Source: Actinotalea solisilvae
GTDB lineage: Bacteria > Actinomycetota > Actinomycetes > Actinomycetales > Cellulomonadaceae
Direction of reading: 5' to 3'
Assembly: GCF_016464425.1 (NCBI RefSeq)
Contig: NZ_JADDKQ010000003.1
Span: 1 to 64,000, forward strand
Length of the DNA stretch: 64,000 nucleotides
The notes beneath the pieces were generated by a model. That model made no database searches. It saw only the letters and a program-made list of their open reading frames with translations, and was not told the origin of the DNA. Positions 54,357 through 64,000 of this stretch are shown here, one piece after another. The number at the start of each line of letters is the position of its first letter. Within the stretch, counting starts at the first letter, position 1. The position numbers were made by a program, and so were the translations under genes.

Positions 54357-55126
54357 TGACCGCACTCGACACCCGCGCGACGCAGGCGCCCGAGCCCGAG
54401 GTCGGGGCCGTGCCGAGCTTCGACGTCACGCTGCGCATCCGCCGCTTCAACCCGGACGCCCCGGACCCCGAGGCGTACTGGGAGGAGTTCACGGTCACGG
54501 CGCACGGCACCGACCGCGTGCTCGACGCGATGCACAAGATCAAGTGGGAGACGGACGGGTCGCTGACCTTCCGGCGCTCGTGCGCGCACGGCATCTGCGG
54601 GTCCGACGCGATGCGGATCAACGGCCGCAACCGGCTCGCGTGCAAGACGCTCCTCAAGGACCTCGACATCAAGAAGCCGATCACGGTCGAGCCCATCAAG
54701 GGCCTGCCCGTCGAGAAGGACCTCGTCGTCGACATGGAGCCGTTCTTCGCGTCCTACCGCGAGGTCATGCCGTTCCTCATCACGGGCGGCAACCAGCCGT
54801 CCGGCGAGCGCCGGCAGTCGCCCGAGCAGCGCGAGCGCTACGACGACACGACCAAGTGCATCCTGTGCGCGGCGTGCACGTCGTCGTGCCCGGTGTTCTG
54901 GACCGACGGCCAGTACTTCGGCCCGGCGGCCATCGTCAACGCGCACCGCTTCATCTTCGACAGCCGCGACGAGGGCGGTTCCCAGCGCCTCGAGATCCTC
55001 AACGACAAGGAGGGCGTGTGGCGCTGCCGCACGGTCTTCAACTGCACCGAGGCGTGCCCGCGCGGCATCGAGGTCACGAAGGCCATCCAGGAGGTCAAGC
55101 GCGCGATGATCACCCGCGCCTTCTAG
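54356..55126 (+). CDS. sdhB: Succinate dehydrogenase iron-sulfur subunit
   Basis: A 256-aa electron carrier of complex II. The [2Fe-2S] ligands are in SCAHGICGSDAM and NRLACKTL, and the [4Fe-4S] and [3Fe-4S] ligands in CILCAACTSSCPVFW and CRTVFNCTEACPRGI. GICGSD has Asp where many species have a fourth Cys-side variant; this is normal in SdhB. The N-terminal 20 residues are an acidic linker. A perfect hairpin follows 16 bases after the stop and ends the operon. Confidence 0.97.
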   Translation: MTALDTRATQAPEPEVGAVPSFDVTLRIRRFNPDAPDPEAYWEEFTVTAHGTDRVLDAMHKIKWETDGSLTFRRSCAHGICGSDAMRINGRNRLACKTLLKDLDIKKPITVEPIKGLPVEKDLVVDMEPFFASYREVMPFLITGGNQPSGERRQSPEQRERYDDTTKCILCAACTSSCPVFWTDGQYFGPAAIVNAHRFIFDSRDEGGSQRLEILNDKEGVWRCRTVFNCTEACPRGIEVTKAIQEVKRAMITRAF

Positions 55127-55141
55127 CAGTCCACGTGGGAG

Positions 55142-55170
55142 GAGGGCGGCACGCCGGGCGTGCCGCCCTC
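55142..55170 (+). terminator. 13-pair perfect hairpin terminator of sdhCDAB
   Basis: GAGGGCGGCACGC pairs with GCGTGCCGCCCTC over loop CGG, 16 bases beyond the sdhB stop. Confidence 0.85.
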
Positions 55171-55220
55171 ATCCCTGTCCGCCTCGGGGGCCAGCACACG
55201 CGTCCCGCCACGAAGCCGGG

Positions 55221-55320
55221 TGCCCCCCGCGGAGCCCGTGCCCGACCGCGGAGCCCCGTGCCCGACCGCGGAGCCCCGTGCCCGACCGCGGAGCCCCGTG
55301 CGCCCAGCGCGGAGCACGGT
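55221..55320 (+). repeat. Left array of 20-base repeats
   Basis: Five units, three of them identical (55241-55260, 55261-55280, 55281-55300: CCCGACCGCGGAGCCCCGTG); the first and last are degenerate. Each unit contains the palindrome CCGCGG. The right-hand array at 55501-55665 carries the same unit in reverse orientation. Confidence 0.85.
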
Positions 55321-55497
55321 GCCAGGACACGCCGGCGCGTCGTGACACGGTGCTCCGCTGTCGCGAGCTGCCGGTGGGGTCCGACCACCCGCGGCTGTCG
55401 CCGGCGACGGTGGCGACAGTGGGTCCACGAGCGACCGCCGGTGCCGTCGCGGGCGCCCGCGAGCGAAGTGCCACGACACGCCGGCGTGTCACGGCAC
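55309..55497. other. Centre of the 55-kb inverted repeat element: three nested hairpins
   Basis: GCGGAGCAC (55309-55317) pairs with GTGCTCCGC (55350-55358). CTGTCGCC (55395-55402) pairs with GGCGACAG (55412-55419). A 30-base near-palindrome at 55468-55497 has the perfect core GACACGCCGGCGTGTC (55475-55490). A degenerate copy of this last element lies inside the first hairpin (55319-55350). No gene is supported in the 562 bases between sdhB and the LigT-like gene. Confidence 0.7.
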
Positions 55498-55500
55498 CAG

Positions 55501-55665
55501 GCTCCGCACAGCTGTCACGGGGCTCCGCGGACGGGCACCAGGCTCCGCGGTCGGCACCGGGCTCCGCGGTCGGCACCGGGCTCCGCGGACGGCACGCGGC
55601 TCCGCGGTCGGCACGGGGCTCCGCGGACGGCACCGGGCTCCGCGGTGGGCGCCGGGCTCCGCGGG
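55501..55665 (-). repeat. Right array of 19-20-base repeats, inverted copy
   Basis: About nine units of the form GGCTCCGCGGTCGGCACCGG, the reverse complement of the left unit; alternate units carry TCGG or ACGG after CCGCGG. The last units decay toward 55665, 24 bases from the stop of the LigT-like gene. Confidence 0.85.
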
Positions 55666-55688
55666 TGGCTGGGGTGGCGCGGGTGGGG

Positions 55689-57751
<2,063 letters not shown>

Positions 57752-57753
57752 TC

Positions 57754-57759
57754 AGACTA
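57754..57759 (-). promoter_or_regulatory. -10 box TAGTCT, leaderless tatB
   Basis: Minus-strand TAGTCT six bases before the GTG at 57747, in the 45-base gap after htrA. Confidence 0.45.
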
Positions 57760-57792
57760 GCCGCGCGCCGACGACGCCCCCGCCGCCGCGGG

Positions 57793-59433
57793 TCACGGCG
57801 CCGCGCTCTGCGTCTCGTCGAGCACGACGCGCACGTCGCGCTCCTCGTCGCCCGTGCGCACCGTGAGCGTCACCGAGTCCCCGGGCGCCTTGGCGCGGAT
57901 CGCGACGATGAGCTCCTCGTCCTCGGTGACGGGACGGCCGTCGATCGCGACGATGACGTCGCCCGGCTCGATCCCCGCGCGGTCCGCGGGGCCGTCCGCG
58001 GTGACGGGCGCGACCCCGTTCTGCGCCTCGGTCGAGACCTGGACGCCCTCGCCCTGGTAGCGCTGGTCGAGGAGCACGCCGACCACGGGGTACGTCGCGA
58101 CACCCGTCTCGATGAGCTGCTCGGCGGTGCGGCGCGCCTGGTTGGAGCCGATCGCGAAGCCGAGGCCGATGCTGCCCGCGGCCTGCGTCGCGCCCGGCCG
58201 CTGGGCGATCGCCGAGTTGATCCCGATGACCTGGCCGGTCGCGTCCACGAGGGGGCCGCCGGAGTTGCCCGGGTTGATCGCCGCGTCCGTCTGGATCGCG
58301 TTGATGAACGCCGTCTGCTGCCCGCTGCCCGCCGAGACGGGCCGGTTGAGCGCGCTGACGATGCCGGTCGTGACCGTGCCCTGGAGCCCGAGGGGGGCGC
58401 CGATCGCGACCACGGGGTCGCCCACGACGACCGCGTCCGAGTCGCCGAGCACGAGGGGCGTGAGGCCCGTGCGCTCGACCTTGATCACGGCGAGGTCGTA
58501 CGCGGTCGTCCGGCCCACGATCTCGGCGGGCTCCTCGCCGCCGTCGGCGAACACCACGACGATCTCGCCGCCGCCGTCGGCCCCGGCCGCCACGACGTGG
58601 TTGTTGGTGAGGATGTAGCCGTCCTCGCGCAGGACGAATCCCGAGCCCGTGCCCTCGCCGTCGGCCGCGCGGACCTCGATCGCGACGACGCTCGGCAGGA
58701 CCTGCGCGGCGACCTCCGCGACGCCCGTGAGCTCCCCCACGTCCTCGCCGGTCGCCTGCGGGAGCGCGGCGTCGACGGGGCGCGGGCGCTCGAGCCAGCG
58801 CTCGCCCAGGTAGCCGCCCGCGGCGCCGGCGAGCAGCGCGAGCAGGAGGAGCGGCACGACCCAGACGACGCCGAGCGCCCGTCGCGGGCGGCGGACGCGC
58901 TGCGGACGCCCCCAGCTGTCGAGCGGCGGCGAAGGCTCACCGGCAGGGGCGTCGGGCGGGTGCGCCTCGGACGTGGGCGCAGGCGCGGGGCCCAGGACGG
59001 GGGGCTCGCCGGGTCCGGACGACGTCGAGGGTCCGGACACCACAGGTCCGGACGCCACGGGCCCGGACGCCACAGGTCCGGACGCCACGGGCCCGGACGG
59101 CGCGTACCCCGGGGTCGCCTGCCGTGCCGGAGCGTAGCCGGGCGCCGCGAGGCCGGGCGTGGCGCCCGGGGCGGGCGCGGCCGCCGAGGTCGGGGCCGCG
59201 CCGGGCGGCGCGAACCGGGCGTCCGTGGGGCGGGGGCCGGTCGGCCGAGGGCCGGCCGCGGCCGCTGCCGGCTCGGACGACGCACGGGGCGCGTCCGCCG
59301 GGGCCGCCCCGGCGTCCCGCGCCGCGCCGGCGTCGTGCACGGCCGAGCGGTAGGACGACGGCGGCGCGAACGGGTTGACCGGGGCGTCGCGGTCGGGGTC
59401 GCGCGGTGCGTCGGTCGTGGGCTCGGAGGTCAC
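57793..59433 (-). CDS. htrA: HtrA/DegP-like serine protease with PDZ domain
   Basis: A 546-aa membrane-anchored quality-control protease. Residues 1-175 are cytoplasmic and disordered (Pro/Ala/Ser, with SGPVA repeats). One membrane helix, VVWVVPLLLLALLAGAAGGYL, follows. The trypsin-like domain has the triad His in LTNNHVVAAG, Asp in TAYDLAVIKVE and Ser in NPGNSGGPLVD; a PDZ domain (GPADRAGIEPGDVIVAIDGRPV) ends it. The GTG at 59433 is chosen because it overlaps the anti-sigma stop in GTGA; an ATG at 59442 is possible. It acts outside the membrane on misfolded proteins and may cleave the anti-sigma factor. Confidence 0.93.
   Translation of the reverse strand: MTSEPTTDAPRDPDRDAPVNPFAPPSSYRSAVHDAGAARDAGAAPADAPRASSEPAAAAAGPRPTGPRPTDARFAPPGAAPTSAAAPAPGATPGLAAPGYAPARQATPGYAPSGPVASGPVASGPVASGPVVSGPSTSSGPGEPPVLGPAPAPTSEAHPPDAPAGEPSPPLDSWGRPQRVRRPRRALGVVWVVPLLLLALLAGAAGGYLGERWLERPRPVDAALPQATGEDVGELTGVAEVAAQVLPSVVAIEVRAADGEGTGSGFVLREDGYILTNNHVVAAGADGGGEIVVVFADGGEEPAEIVGRTTAYDLAVIKVERTGLTPLVLGDSDAVVVGDPVVAIGAPLGLQGTVTTGIVSALNRPVSAGSGQQTAFINAIQTDAAINPGNSGGPLVDATGQVIGINSAIAQRPGATQAAGSIGLGFAIGSNQARRTAEQLIETGVATYPVVGVLLDQRYQGEGVQVSTEAQNGVAPVTADGPADRAGIEPGDVIVAIDGRPVTEDEELIVAIRAKAPGDSVTLTVRTGDEERDVRVVLDETQSAAP
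59041..59100 (-). repeat. 30-base tandem repeat in htrA
   Basis: Two copies, 59041-59070 and 59071-59100, 29 of 30 bases identical, encode the SGPVASGPVA stretch; each is itself two 15-base halves. Confidence 0.8.
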
Positions 59434-60461
59434 GGACCCCATGCTCCCGCGATCACGTCCCAGCCGCGCGCGAGCCGCGCCGCCACCCGGTCGTCGTACC
59501 GGGTGTGCGGGTAGGCCGTCACGAGCTCCTCGGCCGCCGACGTGCGCGTCTCCGCGACCACGCTCACCACGGTGCTGCCCGACTGCCACACGACGTGCCA
59601 CGGCGCGCTCGACAGCAGGTGCACGCTGCGCTCGCCGACGGTCGTGAGCGGCGCGCCGGCGACCGCGGACGGGTCGAGCCGCCCGTGCTGCTCGGTCACG
59701 ACGATCGTGCCGAGCGGTCCCGCGAGGTCGACCTCGATCCCGCTCGACCCGTCGACGTCGTCGCGCACGGTGGTGACGGCGTAGCCCTCGGGGAGGTGGT
59801 CGGGCGCCGACCAGCCCTCCTCACCCAGCCAGGTGAGGATCGGCTCCCCCTCGCCCACCGTCTCGGTGGGGGTCGACCGCCACGTCAGCGCGGTGGTGGC
59901 CGTGCCACCGAGCGACGCGGACGAGCCGAGCGTCGACGTCCGCGGCGTCGCGGTCACCCCCTCGCCCGTGCCCGCCCGGCTGAGCAGCGTGAGCGCGTGC
60001 GCCGGGTGGGTCGACGGCGCGACGGCGGGCTGCACGCCGAGCGCGACGAGCGTCGCGGCCACGACGCCGACGCCCGCCGCCGTCGCCAGGACCCGCGCGG
60101 GCGTGCGCGACCGCGTGAGGTCGCCGCCGAGGCAGCCCGTCGCGCGACCGGGCAGCTCGGCACGTCGGCTGCCCGGCATGGGCAGCGAGCCGTCGGGCAG
60201 GCGCCGGGGCGTGTCGCGGCGCGGCACGCCCCGCGCGGACGGGTCGCACGGCGGGGCGCCGAGCGCGACGAGGCGCGCCGTGAGTCCCGGGTCGACCGGG
60301 ACGTCCGCCGCGCCCGCGAGCGCACGCCGTGCGGCGCGGGCTGCCGCGAGCTCGTCGGCGCACTCGCGGCACGCGGCGGCGTGCGCGAGCACGCGCTCGG
60401 CGGCCGCGGGCGGGAGCTGCCCGTCGACCAGAGCGCTGATCTGGGAGCCCAGGTGGCTCAC
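59430..60461 (-). CDS. Zinc-containing anti-sigma factor, RseA-like with large outer domain
   Basis: A 343-aa regulator of the ECF sigma factor encoded just upstream. The zinc-binding anti-sigma motif His-x3-Cys-x2-Cys is [10 protein letters not shown] (near residues 28-37). Residues 70-115 are Arg/Pro-rich; a single membrane helix [20 protein letters not shown] is followed by an outer domain of about 200 residues with strands such as [21 protein letters not shown] and [16 protein letters not shown]. Mycobacterial RseA is much shorter and lacks this part; the outer domain may sense envelope damage. GTG overlaps the sigE stop by four bases. Confidence 0.88.
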   Translation of the reverse strand: MSHLGSQISALVDGQLPPAAAERVLAHAAACRECADELAAARAARRALAGAADVPVDPGLTARLVALGAPPCDPSARGVPRRDTPRRLPDGSLPMPGSRRAELPGRATGCLGGDLTRSRTPARVLATAAGVGVVAATLVALGVQPAVAPSTHPAHALTLLSRAGTGEGVTATPRTSTLGSSASLGGTATTALTWRSTPTETVGEGEPILTWLGEEGWSAPDHLPEGYAVTTVRDDVDGSSGIEVDLAGPLGTIVVTEQHGRLDPSAVAGAPLTTVGERSVHLLSSAPWHVVWQSGSTVVSVVAETRTSAAEELVTAYPHTRYDDRVAARLARGWDVIAGAWGP

Positions 60462-61153
60462 CGCCCCGCCTCCACGGGCAGGGCCTCGCGCAGCACGCCG
60501 TCGGGCACGACGTCGGCCGGGGGCACCGGGACGAGGTGCGCCTCGACCGGCGCCCGGTGCGCGAGCGACGCGCGCAGCTGTGCCCGTGCGCGGTGGATCC
60601 GGGAGCGCACGGTGCCGAGCTTGATGCCCAGCGTCAGCGCGATCTCCTCGTAGGACAGGCCCTCGATGTCGCAGAGCACGACGGCGGCGCGGAACTCGGG
60701 CGGGAGCGCGTCGAGGGCGCGCTGGATGTCGTGGTCCAGGTTCGCGTGCTCGTACCCGCGCTCGGGGCTGCCCGGCCCGACGGGGCCTGGCACGTGCGCG
60801 GCGTCGTCGCCGAGCGGCTCCATCCGGATCCGCTTCTTGCGGCGCACGCCGTCGAGGAACAGGTTGGTCGTGATGCGGTGGAGCCAGCCCTCGAAGGTCC
60901 CCGGCGTGTAGCTCGACAGGGACCGGAACACGCGGATGAACGTCTCCTGCGTGAGGTCCTCGGCGTCGTGCTGGTTGCCGGTGAGGCGGTAGGCGAGGCG
61001 GTAGACGCGGCCCGAGTGCGTGGCCACGATCTCCTCCCAGCTCGGCGGCTGGTACGGCTCGTCGGCCACCGCGGCGACGGGCAGCCGCGCGGGCGCGTCG
61101 GACGTCGGCGGGGTCGTGCCGCCCGTGCGGCGCCCGCGCAGTACCGGTCGCAC
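60458..61153 (-). CDS. sigE: ECF RNA polymerase sigma factor, SigE-like
   Basis: A 231-aa group IV sigma factor directing transcription of envelope-stress genes. Region 2: [34 protein letters not shown] with the helix [22 protein letters not shown]; region 4: [50 protein letters not shown]. The N-terminal 45 residues are a loose Pro/Arg tail. The C-terminal 30 residues are Pro-rich. GTG at 61153 has AGAGG eight bases upstream. An ECF-type promoter lies upstream, so it likely activates itself, and the anti-sigma gene is translation-coupled. Confidence 0.95.
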   Translation of the reverse strand: MRPVLRGRRTGGTTPPTSDAPARLPVAAVADEPYQPPSWEEIVATHSGRVYRLAYRLTGNQHDAEDLTQETFIRVFRSLSSYTPGTFEGWLHRITTNLFLDGVRRKKRIRMEPLGDDAAHVPGPVGPGSPERGYEHANLDHDIQRALDALPPEFRAAVVLCDIEGLSYEEIALTLGIKLGTVRSRIHRARAQLRASLAHRAPVEAHLVPVPPADVVPDGVLREALPVEAGR

Positions 61154-61224
61154 CGTGGGTGCCTCTCTCTCGGCGGTGGCACTCGCGTGCCCGCGGGACC
61201 AGTGTTCCAGCCCGCACCTGCACG

Positions 61225-61250
61225 AACGACCGGCGCGTCCCCGGTGTTCC
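61225..61250 (-). promoter_or_regulatory. ECF-type promoter of sigE (GGAAC, 17 bases, CGTT)
   Basis: On the minus strand GGAAC (61246-61250) and CGTT (61225-61228) are 17 bases apart, the arrangement of ECF promoters. Transcription would start near 61217, about 65 bases before the sigE GTG. Confidence 0.6.
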
Positions 61251-61298
61251 CGCGCCCTCGGCGCGGCGGTTCGCCCGGGCGGGCCGCGCCCGCGGCGA

Positions 61299-61304
61299 TA
61301 GCAT
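61299..61304 (+). promoter_or_regulatory. -10 box TAGCAT of the O-methyltransferase gene
   Basis: TAGCAT in the shared 187-base gap, 26 bases before the AGGAGG site at 61330-61335. Confidence 0.4.
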
Positions 61305-61340
61305 CGAGCGAGCCCGAGACCCGCCCGCCAGGAGGACATC

Positions 61341-61973
61341 ATCGCCACCGACAAGTCCGTCAGCTGGGCCCACGCGGAGGACTTCCGCGCGCTCGACGAG
61401 ACCCTGCTGCGCGCGACCGACCGGGCGGACCAGCTCGGGTGCGGGGCGGTCTCGCCCGGCACGGGTGCGGTCCTCCAGCTCCTCGCGTCCGCGCTGCGCG
61501 CGACGGCCGTGGTGGAGATCGGCACGGGGGCCGGCGTCTCGGGCCTCTGGCTTCTGCGCGGCATGGCGCCCGACGGCGTCCTCACGACCATCGACAGCGA
61601 GGCCGAGCACCAGCGGGCCGCGAAGGAGGCGTTCGCCGAGGCGGGCGTCCGCTCGACGCGCGCGCGCACGATCACGGGTCGCGCGGCCGACGTCCTCCCC
61701 CGCCTCACCGACGGCGCGTACGACCTCGTGCTCGCCGACGCCGACCCGCTCGACCTCGGCGAGCACGTCCCGCAGGCGCTGCGTCTCCTGCGCCCGGGGG
61801 GCGTGCTGGCGATCGCGCACGCGCTGGGCGGGGACCGCGTGCCGGACCCGGCGCGCCGCGACGAGGTCACGACCGCGCTGCGCGAGGCCGCGCGGCTGGT
61901 CCGCGACGACGACCGGCTCGTCCCGGCGCTCCTGCCGAGCGGGGACGGCCTGCTGCTCGCCTCGCTGCGCTGA
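61341..61973 (+). CDS. SAM-dependent O-methyltransferase, ATC start
   Basis: A 210-aa methyltransferase of family 3 with SAM motif [33 protein letters not shown], the metal/SAM loop [12 protein letters not shown] and [12 protein letters not shown]. It resembles the mycobacterial methyltransferase divergent from sigE (Rv1220c). The family N-terminus is readable as [14 protein letters not shown], directly after AGGAGG, but the codon there is ATC. An in-frame TAG at 61299-61301 rules out an earlier start, and the first ATG/GTG in frame is 61509, inside the SAM fold. Either ATC is used, or the true base at 61343 is G. The substrate is unknown. Confidence 0.75.
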   Translation: MATDKSVSWAHAEDFRALDETLLRATDRADQLGCGAVSPGTGAVLQLLASALRATAVVEIGTGAGVSGLWLLRGMAPDGVLTTIDSEAEHQRAAKEAFAEAGVRSTRARTITGRAADVLPRLTDGAYDLVLADADPLDLGEHVPQALRLLRPGGVLAIAHALGGDRVPDPARRDEVTTALREAARLVRDDDRLVPALLPSGDGLLLASLR

Positions 61974-62029
61974 CGCTGGGCTGGCGCTGCGCCGGCGATC
62001 CTGCTCGTCCGCGCGCCCCCGAGAGGGCG

Positions 62030-63688
62030 TCAGCGCAGCTGCAGGAGCCAGCGCAGGAGCAGGCGGGCGCCGAAGCCGGTCGCTCCCTCGGGGACCTCGT
62101 GGGCTGCGGCCGTGGCTCGCGCGGGCCCCGCGATGTCGAGGTGCGCCCAGCGGCGGTCCCCGGCGAAGCGCTGCAGGAAGAGCGCCGCGGTGATCGAGCC
62201 GCCACCGACGCCCGGGTCGGACGGCACGTGCCGCACGTCCGCGACCGACGACTCGAGCACCCACCGGTAGTCCTCGACGAGCGGCATGCGCCACAGCAGC
62301 TCGCCCGTGTCCTGCCCGGCCGCCTCGAGCGAGCGCGCGAGCCGGTCGTCCGGCGTGTAGAGCGCGCCGTGCTGCCGGCCCAGCCCGAGCGTCGCGGCGC
62401 CCGTGAGCGTGGCGACGTCCACGACGATGTCCGGGTCCAGCTCGGCGTCGGCGTGGCTCAGCGCGTCGGCCAGGACCATGCGGCCCTCGGCGTCCGTGTT
62501 GACGACCTCGACGGTCGTCCCGCCGTGCACCGTGACGACGTCGCCCGGGCGGTAGGACGAGGCACCGACGGCGTTCTCCGCGAGCGGGAGCAGCGCGGTG
62601 ACGCGGTGGCGCACGCCCGCCCGCGACGCGCCGAGCACGGCCGCGAGCGCGACGGCGGCGCCGGCCATGTCGGTCTTCATCGCGACCATCGACTCGCGCG
62701 GCTTGATGGAGATGCCGCCCGTGTCGTAGGTGATGCCCTTGCCGACGAGCACGACGTGGCGCCCCGCGGCGCCCGGCCGGGTGCGCGCACCGGCCGAGGG
62801 GGCCCCCACGGGCTCGTACCGCACGGTGACGAGCCGCGGCGGGTGGGCCGACCCGCCGCCGACGGCGACGATGCCGCCGAAGCCGCGCTCCGCGAGCGCG
62901 TCGCCCTCGAGCACCTCGACCGACAGGCCGGGTCCGGTCGCGAGGCGCGTGACCTGGTCGGCGAGCCAGGCCGGGGTCTTGGTGTCCGACGGCGTGACGG
63001 TGAGGGTGCGGGCGACCCACGACGCCTCGGCCGCGATGCGGGCGGAGGCGAGCGCGCTCTCGGGGTGGCGTCCGAGCACCACGAGCTCGGTCGCCGGCGG
63101 CTCGGGGGGCGTGCCGGTGGCACGCGTCGCGTGCCGGTACGCGCCGAGCAGGTAGCCCTCGACGACGGCGCGCGCGTCCTCGGCCCCGCCCTCCGCGCCG
63201 AGCGTCGTGACGACGCGGCGCAGCCCTCGGGTCGACCGCGCGACGGCGGCGCCGGCCCGGCGCAGGTCGCGGGGCGAGCCCGAGCCCGTGCCGACGAGCA
63301 CGACGCGGGCGGGCAGCCCCGCCCACGGGAGCGCCGCAGCGCCCGAGGCGCGGGGCAGGTGCACGGTGTGCGCCTCGCCCGCGGCGCCGGTGAGCCCGGC
63401 GCGCTCGGCGAGGTCGCCCAGGTCGATGCCGTAGCGCACGGCGGCGTCGGCGACGCCCGCGCGGGGCTGGACGCCGTCGTCCTCCTCGGCCGCGGGCGCG
63501 ACGGGCAGCACGAGCGCGTCGACGTCCGGCTCCGCGAGGAGCGTCGTGGACGCGACGGTGCCGCGCGCGACGGAGACGGCGGGCAGCTCGGGCAGCGACG
63601 AGGACGCGGGGGCGCGCCGCGGGGCGGCCGCCCTGCGGCGGCCGGTCTCGTCCCGGCGCACGACCGTGCGCCGTGCTGGTCCGGCCAC
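62030..63688 (-). CDS. pepA: Leucyl aminopeptidase (M17 family)
   Basis: A 552-aa cytoplasmic dimetal aminopeptidase. The catalytic domain carries the Lys in LVGKGITYDTGGISIKP, MKTDMAGAA, and the signature NTDAEGRMVLADAL with the metal residues; late are ATLTGAATLGLG and HLDIAGPA. The N-terminal 40 residues (basic, RRDETGRRRAAAPRR) are longer than usual and may be beyond the true start. GTG at 63688 is used. Convergent with the methyltransferase gene; 56 bases between stops hold only a five-pair stem. Confidence 0.94.
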   Translation of the reverse strand: MAGPARRTVVRRDETGRRRAAAPRRAPASSSLPELPAVSVARGTVASTTLLAEPDVDALVLPVAPAAEEDDGVQPRAGVADAAVRYGIDLGDLAERAGLTGAAGEAHTVHLPRASGAAALPWAGLPARVVLVGTGSGSPRDLRRAGAAVARSTRGLRRVVTTLGAEGGAEDARAVVEGYLLGAYRHATRATGTPPEPPATELVVLGRHPESALASARIAAEASWVARTLTVTPSDTKTPAWLADQVTRLATGPGLSVEVLEGDALAERGFGGIVAVGGGSAHPPRLVTVRYEPVGAPSAGARTRPGAAGRHVVLVGKGITYDTGGISIKPRESMVAMKTDMAGAAVALAAVLGASRAGVRHRVTALLPLAENAVGASSYRPGDVVTVHGGTTVEVVNTDAEGRMVLADALSHADAELDPDIVVDVATLTGAATLGLGRQHGALYTPDDRLARSLEAAGQDTGELLWRMPLVEDYRWVLESSVADVRHVPSDPGVGGGSITAALFLQRFAGDRRWAHLDIAGPARATAAAHEVPEGATGFGARLLLRWLLQLR

Positions 63689-63693
63689 GGGCC

Positions 63694-63861
63694 TCAGCTC
63701 ACGACGGCGGTCAGCGCCTCGCCCAGCTCGCTCGCCTCGGTCGCGTTGAGCTCGACGACCAGGCGGCCCCCGCCCTCGAGGGGCACGCGCATGACGATGC
63801 CGCGGCCCTCCTTGGTGACCTCGAGCGGTCCGTCGCCCGTCCTCGGCTTCATCGCAGCCAT
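63694..63861 (-). CDS. DUF3117 family small protein
   Basis: A 55-aa protein beginning MAAMKPRTGDGPLEVTKEGR, then GIVMRVPLEGGGRLVVELNATEASELGEAL. This is the actinobacterial DUF3117 family, highly conserved and of unknown function. AGGAGG nine bases before the ATG supports it. In mycobacteria a homologue also lies close to the sigE locus. It precedes pepA on the same strand, with five bases between its stop and the pepA start, so the two are probably co-transcribed. Confidence 0.9.
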   Translation of the reverse strand: MAAMKPRTGDGPLEVTKEGRGIVMRVPLEGGGRLVVELNATEASELGEALTAVVS

Positions 63862-64000
63862 CGGTTGGCTCCTCCTCGTCGGTCTCGTCCCGCCCGGCCC
63901 AGGTCCGTCGGTCGGCGCCCTCGCGGGGCCGGCCGTCGGTTGCTCGCTCGTGGCGCGCCGCGGCTCGCGCGCCCAGGGTGCGTGTGCCGGCGGACGCGCT
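63862..64000. other. Non-coding right flank
   Basis: Upstream region of the DUF3117 gene, cut by the window edge. It holds the AGGAGG site (63871-63876) and no further gene or clear -10 box that I can support. Confidence 0.4.

Noticed and set aside
55221-55665. CRISPR array
   Set aside because: Units are back to back with no unique spacers, and no cas gene is near.
59434-59442. ATG start for htrA at 59442
   Set aside because: GGGAG is only one base before it, while the GTG at 59433 has better spacing and overlaps the anti-sigma stop by four bases, the rule in this window.
59430-63326. A 1298-residue minus-strand frame covering the anti-sigma gene
   Set aside because: Only the last 343 residues are real; the rest is the shadow of sigE, the methyltransferase and pepA, and the GTGA overlap fixes the start at 60461.

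Overview
The window is 64 kb of very GC-rich DNA with dense, short-spaced genes, GTG starts and many 4-base GTGA/ATGA start-stop overlaps. The gene content points to an actinobacterium, most like Micrococcales such as Cellulomonas and relatives: an acyl-CoA carboxylase with an epsilon subunit, a DUF222 HNH protein of the 13E12 family, a sigE-antisigma-htrA-tatB block, LpdA and DUF3117. The taxon is inference from gene content and composition. No rRNA, tRNA, CRISPR array, insertion sequence or phage gene was seen.

Region by region. 0.1-7.4 kb: pgi, an acetyltransferase, a DUF72 protein, a winged-helix protein, a maltose-type acetyltransferase, and a TetR regulator coupled to a P-loop kinase, then a membrane protein with a 10-residue repeat tail. 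7.5-15.6 kb: an HNH nuclease whose core is split by a minisatellite, SDR, a wall-hydrolase-like protein, a PLP aminotransferase, an MFS exporter, an SRAP abasic-site protein and a class III nucleotide cyclase. 15.6-23.3 kb: birA, carboxylase beta and epsilon, YchJ, DUF885, maf and the carboxylase alpha chain. 23.4-29.5 kb: membrane and lipoproteins, a GyrI-like protein, NUDIX, a NarK-like MFS protein, DUF1801 and LpdA. 29.6-33.1 kb: punA, a phosphosugar mutase and surE. 33.2-34.5 kb is a compositional outlier with a secreted beta-helix protein. 34.5-48.7 kb is a nucleoside uptake and salvage locus: deoC with two aldehyde dehydrogenases, then on the other strand bmpA, an ABC ATPase, two permeases, cdd, deoA, a C39-like unknown and add. 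48.9-55.1 kb: an amidohydrolase, manC and sdhCDAB. 55.1-55.7 kb is a gene-free element of inverted repeats. 55.7-63.9 kb: ligT-like, trpS, tatB, htrA, anti-sigma, sigE, a divergent O-methyltransferase, leucyl aminopeptidase and DUF3117.

How the parts fit. The nucleoside locus is a complete route: import by a BMP-type ABC system, deamination (cdd, add), phosphorolysis (deoA, punA), phosphopentose isomerisation (mutase, possibly), DeoC cleavage to acetaldehyde and glyceraldehyde-3-phosphate, and aldehyde oxidation. The sigE block is an envelope-stress module, and a matching ECF promoter lies in front of sigE. A near-consensus CRP/GlxR site lies in front of sdhCDAB, and a class III cyclase gene that could make its ligand is 37 kb away.

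The signals most worth a second look are the 55.2-55.7 kb inverted repeat element, the G21/C26 tract at 38.9 kb, an O-methyltransferase whose only plausible start is ATC, and about sixteen genes with a TAnnnT box 5-7 bases before the start codon, the signature of leaderless transcription.
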